Positions 5,653 to 8,600 of a stretch of 8,600 nucleotides of DNA are shown piece by piece. The position numbers were made by a program, and so were the translations under genes. The stretch spans positions 1 through 8,600 of the forward strand of contig CAAGCE010000144.1 of assembly GCA_900768245.1 (NCBI GenBank). Reading direction: 5' to 3'. The stretch's first letter is position 1. Every line of letters begins with the position of its first letter. This DNA comes from Oscillospiraceae bacterium (GTDB lineage: Bacteria; Bacillota; Clostridia; Oscillospirales; Ruminococcaceae). The notes below the pieces were generated by a model. That model saw only the letters and a program-made list of their open reading frames with translations, was not told the origin of the DNA and ran no database searches.

Positions 5653-6501
5653 ATGTTGAAAGCCCTGAAATGCGACCTTTTGCGATGTGTTCTAAACAAA
5701 TGGTTTATAATGTCGGCGGCGATCACCGCCGCCCTGTGCTTTTCCGTTCAGGTTTATACGGATAATTCAAACGGCAGGGTGTACTCGGTGCTGGAGGCTC
5801 TGTTATCCATCGACCACACGGTTATGGCAGAAAGTAGTGAATTGATTCCCCCACTTATTATCGGGAAAGCGCTTTCGGGATATGCTGCAATGGCCTTGCC
5901 GATAACAGCAGCGCTGCCCTTTGTAATGTCCTTTATTTCAGAACGAAGCAGCGGCAATATGAGGTTCACGGTCATCAGAACGGGGCGGGTAAAGTATTAT
6001 CTGTCAAAGTTTTTCTCTGCATTATTAAGCGGTGGTCTTGCTGTCTGGCTTGGGGTAAATCTGTTTGCGGTACTGGTTTATATTCTGTTTCCGCATACAC
6101 AGTCAACCGAAATGCTCGCAGACTATATACCGAATGGAGTATTTCCAATGCTGCTAAGAACGGCTGCTGGGGCGTTTGCCTATGGCGCAGCAAGCATTCT
6201 GCCGGCATTTTTCCTGTGCTCGTTCTGTACGAACTCATACATAATATTATGTGTGCCGTTTCTGCTGAAATTCATTTATGAAACCATACTTTCCACCGTA
6301 CAGACAAATTCGGTAGCAGCGGGGGATTATGAGATATATCAGCAAACCCTGCCGTTTTATCCAAATGCGATAACCTTTCTTTTTGAAATTCCATTTGGCA
6401 AAGATTTCATCACGATAATTACGCTTAACCTGCTGTTTGCAGTGACGGCTTTCTTTGCCTTTGTTCTTGTTATGGAAAAGCGTGCGGACAGGGGGTGCTG
6501 A
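5653..6501 (+). CDS. ABC-2-type transporter permease (first of a pair)
   Basis: The 282-residue integral membrane protein has about six helices, near 17-34, 72-95, 121-146, 169-190, 194-214 and 253-274. The layout is that of ABC-2-type permeases from peptide-export and immunity systems. A cytoplasmic segment after the second helix carries GNMRFTVIRTGR (101-112), which recurs almost unchanged in the next gene (9 of 12 identical), showing the two permeases are related. It starts 11 bases after the lipoprotein stop with AGAGG just before ATG, and ends 2 bases before the next start. It would form a heterodimeric channel driven by the ATPase at 7364-7996. The substrate is unknown. Confidence 0.85.
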   Translation: MLKALKCDLLRCVLNKWFIMSAAITAALCFSVQVYTDNSNGRVYSVLEALLSIDHTVMAESSELIPPLIIGKALSGYAAMALPITAALPFVMSFISERSSGNMRFTVIRTGRVKYYLSKFFSALLSGGLAVWLGVNLFAVLVYILFPHTQSTEMLADYIPNGVFPMLLRTAAGAFAYGAASILPAFFLCSFCTNSYIILCVPFLLKFIYETILSTVQTNSVAAGDYEIYQQTLPFYPNAITFLFEIPFGKDFITIITLNLLFAVTAFFAFVLVMEKRADRGC

Positions 6502-6503
6502 GC

Positions 6504-7364
6504 ATGAGCAAACTGAGCATAAAAACAGCTTTTTCCTGTGCCAGGACCGAATTCTGCAAATGGCTTATCAGTCAGCGTATGATAATCATTGCAATGCTTT
6601 TCGTTTTTGTTTATCTTTTTGCAGTTAAACCGCTTACAACCAATGCTGAAATTATGGGAGAGCCTCTGAATATCCTTGAACCGTATATTGCCACGCTTAA
6701 TTCCGGGTCTCTTCTGCTGATAATTCCGCTTGGCTTCTTCGCTTTATCCTCTGATTTTCCCAGGATAGACGGAAACATGATGTTTGAAATAATCAGAACA
6801 GGCAGACTTAACTGGTTTGTGGGACAACTGATAAATCTAATTATGATGTGTACTACATATCTGGCATTTATTTTTGCCGCAAGCGTTCTTCCTGTGATAA
6901 CAAACGCTGAATGGAGTGGGCAATGGAGCAGAGTCGTGCTTGATTTTGCTGTAGAGTACCCCGAATTTTCACAGAATTTCGGAGCATTGCTGCTGCCAAA
7001 GAACCTGTTCAATCACTTTACGCTTTCTGCTGCGGCAGCGCAGAGCAGTCTGTTGGTGCTTGCATATTTGTTTCTGCTGGGAATGATCCTGCTGTTTTTC
7101 GCGATAATCGGTAAAAAGGCGGCAGGCTCGGCGGTCTGTGCGGGAATAATTGCCGCGGGTGCAGCGCTGTGCTCGATAAGGTCGGAATTTATGTGGGCAC
7201 TTCCTATGTCAAATTCAATAGTATGGCTTCATTTCACTGAGTTTCAGCGTACACCAGTATATCCGATAGGCGCTTCATGGCTGTATTTTGGAACGGCTGT
7301 TTCCCTGCTGACAGTCGGGTGCTTCTTCACACTCAGACGGCTTAAATTTATGGGAGAACAATAA
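6504..7364 (+). CDS. ABC-2-type transporter permease (second of a pair)
   Basis: This 286-residue protein has six likely helices (about 23-41, 67-83, 109-131, 180-201, 207-224 and 258-276) and shares the loop motif GNMMFEIIRTGR (90-101) with the preceding permease. I chose ATG 6504: AGGGGG at 6490-6495 is correctly spaced for it, whereas the GTG at 6495, which would add three residues, lies in that binding site and overlaps the previous stop. Its stop overlaps the ATPase start by one base (TAATG), implying coupled translation. A large exposed loop between helices 3 and 4 (about 132-178) distinguishes it from its partner. Size and pairing fit LanE/LanG-like or Bcr-like permeases, though sequence alone does not fix the substrate. 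Confidence 0.85.
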   Translation: MSKLSIKTAFSCARTEFCKWLISQRMIIIAMLFVFVYLFAVKPLTTNAEIMGEPLNILEPYIATLNSGSLLLIIPLGFFALSSDFPRIDGNMMFEIIRTGRLNWFVGQLINLIMMCTTYLAFIFAASVLPVITNAEWSGQWSRVVLDFAVEYPEFSQNFGALLLPKNLFNHFTLSAAAAQSSLLVLAYLFLLGMILLFFAIIGKKAAGSAVCAGIIAAGAALCSIRSEFMWALPMSNSIVWLHFTEFQRTPVYPIGASWLYFGTAVSLLTVGCFFTLRRLKFMGEQ

Positions 7365-7996
7365 TGGTTGATGTAAAAAATGTTAATCTAATTTTACAAA
7401 ATAACGAAATATTAAAGGATATTACGGTTCAGTTTGAGCGCGGGAAAATTCATGGCTTGATTGGGAGGAACGGCTCGGGTAAAACCATGCTGATGAAGTG
7501 CATATGCGGCTTTGTAAAGCCAACGAGCGGCGAGATCACTGTTAACGGAAAGTGTATCGGCAAGAACTGCGATTTTCCTCAAAACGCGGGAATAATCATC
7601 GAAACACCGGGATTTATTCCATACTATTCAGGATATAAAAACTTGAAGCTGCTTGCAGATCTGCGTGGGAAAATATCGCGTGACGACATCCGCAGAGCGA
7701 TGAACCAAGTAGGTCTTGACCCAAATTTAAAACGTCATGTCCGCAAATATTCTCTTGGAATGCGCCAGCGATTGGGATTAGCTCAGGCGATTATGGAAGA
7801 TCCCGACCTGCTTATTCTTGATGAGCCGATGAACGGACTTGACAAGGAAGGCGTTGCGGATATGCGAAAGTATCTTCTCGCCCTTAAATCCCATGGCAAA
7901 ACCATTCTCATCGCTTCGCATTCTGCGGAGGATATAGATATGCTTTGTGATACCGTGTATGAAATGGATAAAGGAAAGCTACAGTTTATAAGGTGA
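7364..7996 (+). CDS. ABC transporter ATPase with E-loop (LanF/BcrA-like)
   Basis: The 210-residue ATP-binding subunit has all catalytic motifs: Walker A GRNGSGKT (34-41), signature YSLGMRQR (129-136), Walker B LLILDE (149-154, Glu154), D-loop NGLD (157-160) and switch His186. At the Q-loop position it reads IIIETPGFIPYYSG with Glu80 where most ABC ATPases have Gln. This E-loop is a known mark of lantibiotic-immunity LanF proteins and close BcrA-type relatives. It should power the two upstream permeases, with which it is translationally coupled (GGGAG seven bases before ATG). At 210 residues it is a little short compared with usual LanF proteins (about 225-240), so the far C-terminus may be trimmed. 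An export or membrane-clearing role against peptides is the best guess; bacteriocin immunity is inference. Confidence 0.9.
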   Translation: MVDVKNVNLILQNNEILKDITVQFERGKIHGLIGRNGSGKTMLMKCICGFVKPTSGEITVNGKCIGKNCDFPQNAGIIIETPGFIPYYSGYKNLKLLADLRGKISRDDIRRAMNQVGLDPNLKRHVRKYSLGMRQRLGLAQAIMEDPDLLILDEPMNGLDKEGVADMRKYLLALKSHGKTILIASHSAEDIDMLCDTVYEMDKGKLQFIR

Positions 7997-8132
7997 CCCC
8001 AAAATCAAAACACCGGAAATACATCTTCTTATAACACGCAACAATTTTCATAAGACAATATGTGTATCTAATGAGTCTGAATACCGAACCGTGTAAATGC
8101 CAATAATACCCACAGAAAGTGAGGTATTGCAC

Positions 8133-8600
8133 ATGAAAAGAACACACGGATTAGACGAACGAGAGATGGAACTGGTGAAGCTGCTGATGGCAGACTGCCA
8201 GACAACCGGAGACATTCAGGCAAAGCTGAAAAAGCTGTTTGCCGGGACGATAGAGCAGATGCTCGAAGCTGAAATGGACGAACATCTTGGCTACGAGAAG
8301 AACTCCGTAGCCGGGAACAACTCCGGAAACAGTCGGAATGGTTACGGGAAAAAGACGATAATTAGCGACTATGGCGAGTGCGAAATCGCAGTGCCGCGCG
8401 ACAGAAACGGCGATTTCGAGCCTAAAGTCATCGAAAAGCGACAGACAAGAACCGACGAGATCGAACAGAAAATCATGCAGATGTACGCGAAAGGAATGTC
8501 TCAGCGCGACATTGAAGATACGTTAAAGCAGATCTACGGAACCGAAATTTCACAAGGTCTGGTTTCGCGGATAACCGACAAAATTCTGCCGGAGGTCAAC
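8133..8600 (+). CDS. IS256-family (Mutator-type) transposase, N-terminal part cut by window edge
   Basis: The first 156 codons are open to the window end. The sequence shows the N-terminal region of Transposase_mut proteins: the GTIEQMLEAEMDEHLGYEK segment (helical), the NSGNSRNGYGKKTI block, the strand EIAVPRDRNGDFEP and the helix-turn-helix-like MYAKGMSQRDIEDTLKQIYG before LVSRITDKI. The catalytic DDE domain lies beyond the edge. ATG 8133 is chosen because GAGGT (8121-8125) precedes it by seven bases and the N-terminus MKRTHGLDEREMELVKLL aligns in character with family starts. It belongs to a transposase family different from the IS3 element on the left flank. Confidence 0.9.
   Translation, partial: MKRTHGLDEREMELVKLLMADCQTTGDIQAKLKKLFAGTIEQMLEAEMDEHLGYEKNSVAGNNSGNSRNGYGKKTIISDYGECEIAVPRDRNGDFEPKVIEKRQTRTDEIEQKIMQMYAKGMSQRDIEDTLKQIYGTEISQGLVSRITDKILPEVN
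8133..8600 (+). mobile_element. IS256-family element, partial; left tip not located
   Basis: Only the 5' half of the transposase gene is in the window. The left inverted repeat must lie somewhere in 7997-8132, but without the right tip it cannot be paired and placed. That 136-base stretch shows no convincing rho-independent terminator for the ABC operon. Confidence 0.6.

Noticed and set aside
6495..6503. GTG start for the second permease
   Set aside because: The GTG lies in the AGGGGG ribosome binding site that fits ATG 6504 and overlaps the previous stop; ATG 6504 is the better start.
1..8600. CRISPR array, tRNA, rRNA or phage genes
   Set aside because: No regularly spaced repeats, clover-leaf sequences or structural phage genes were seen on either strand.

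Overview
The window looks like an accessory locus of a low-GC, Gram-positive anaerobe, most likely a Clostridia member (Ruminococcus/Oscillospiraceae-like). This is inferred from strong AGGAGG ribosome binding sites, canonical TTGACA-17-TATAAT promoters, a Clostridia-style Agr quorum-sensing set and a lipoprotein signal. No housekeeping or RNA gene is present to fix the species.

Layout from left to right. Positions 1-490 hold the end of an IS3-family insertion sequence on the minus strand (orfA complete, orfB entering from the left edge). Positions 620-1428 hold a plus-strand quorum-signal unit: a tandem-repeat regulator site, a sigma-A promoter, agrB (5' end apparently frameshifted) and a 43-codon agrD overlapping the 3' end of agrB. 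A perfect 12-bp hairpin at 1445-1478 separates it from a converging minus-strand operon at 1481-3519, which encodes a LytTR response regulator (agrA-like) followed by a GHKL histidine kinase (agrC-like).

Divergent from agrA, at 3640-3710, is a second copy of the regulator site and promoter, matching the first at 32 of 34 bases and with identical spacing to -35 and -10. It drives a gene for a small secreted protein of unknown family (3808-4203). A structured 169-base gap follows, then a tight four-gene run: a large lipoprotein (4373-5641), two six-helix ABC-2-type permeases (5653-6501, 6504-7364) and an ABC ATPase with a glutamate in the Q-loop position (7364-7996). The right edge is the 5' part of an IS256-family transposase (8133-8600).

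How it may work together (inference). AgrB processes AgrD into a thiolactone peptide, predicted ring Cys-Ile-Ala-Trp-Thr. The kinase senses it and the LytTR regulator activates two twin promoters: one feeding back on agrBD, the other switching on the secreted protein and probably the lipoprotein/ABC genes. Lipoprotein plus two permeases plus an E-loop ATPase resembles lantibiotic self-immunity sets (LanI/LanFEG), so the secreted protein could be an antimicrobial or toxin with its own protection. No lantibiotic synthesis gene is visible, and a peptide-sensing or export role is also possible.
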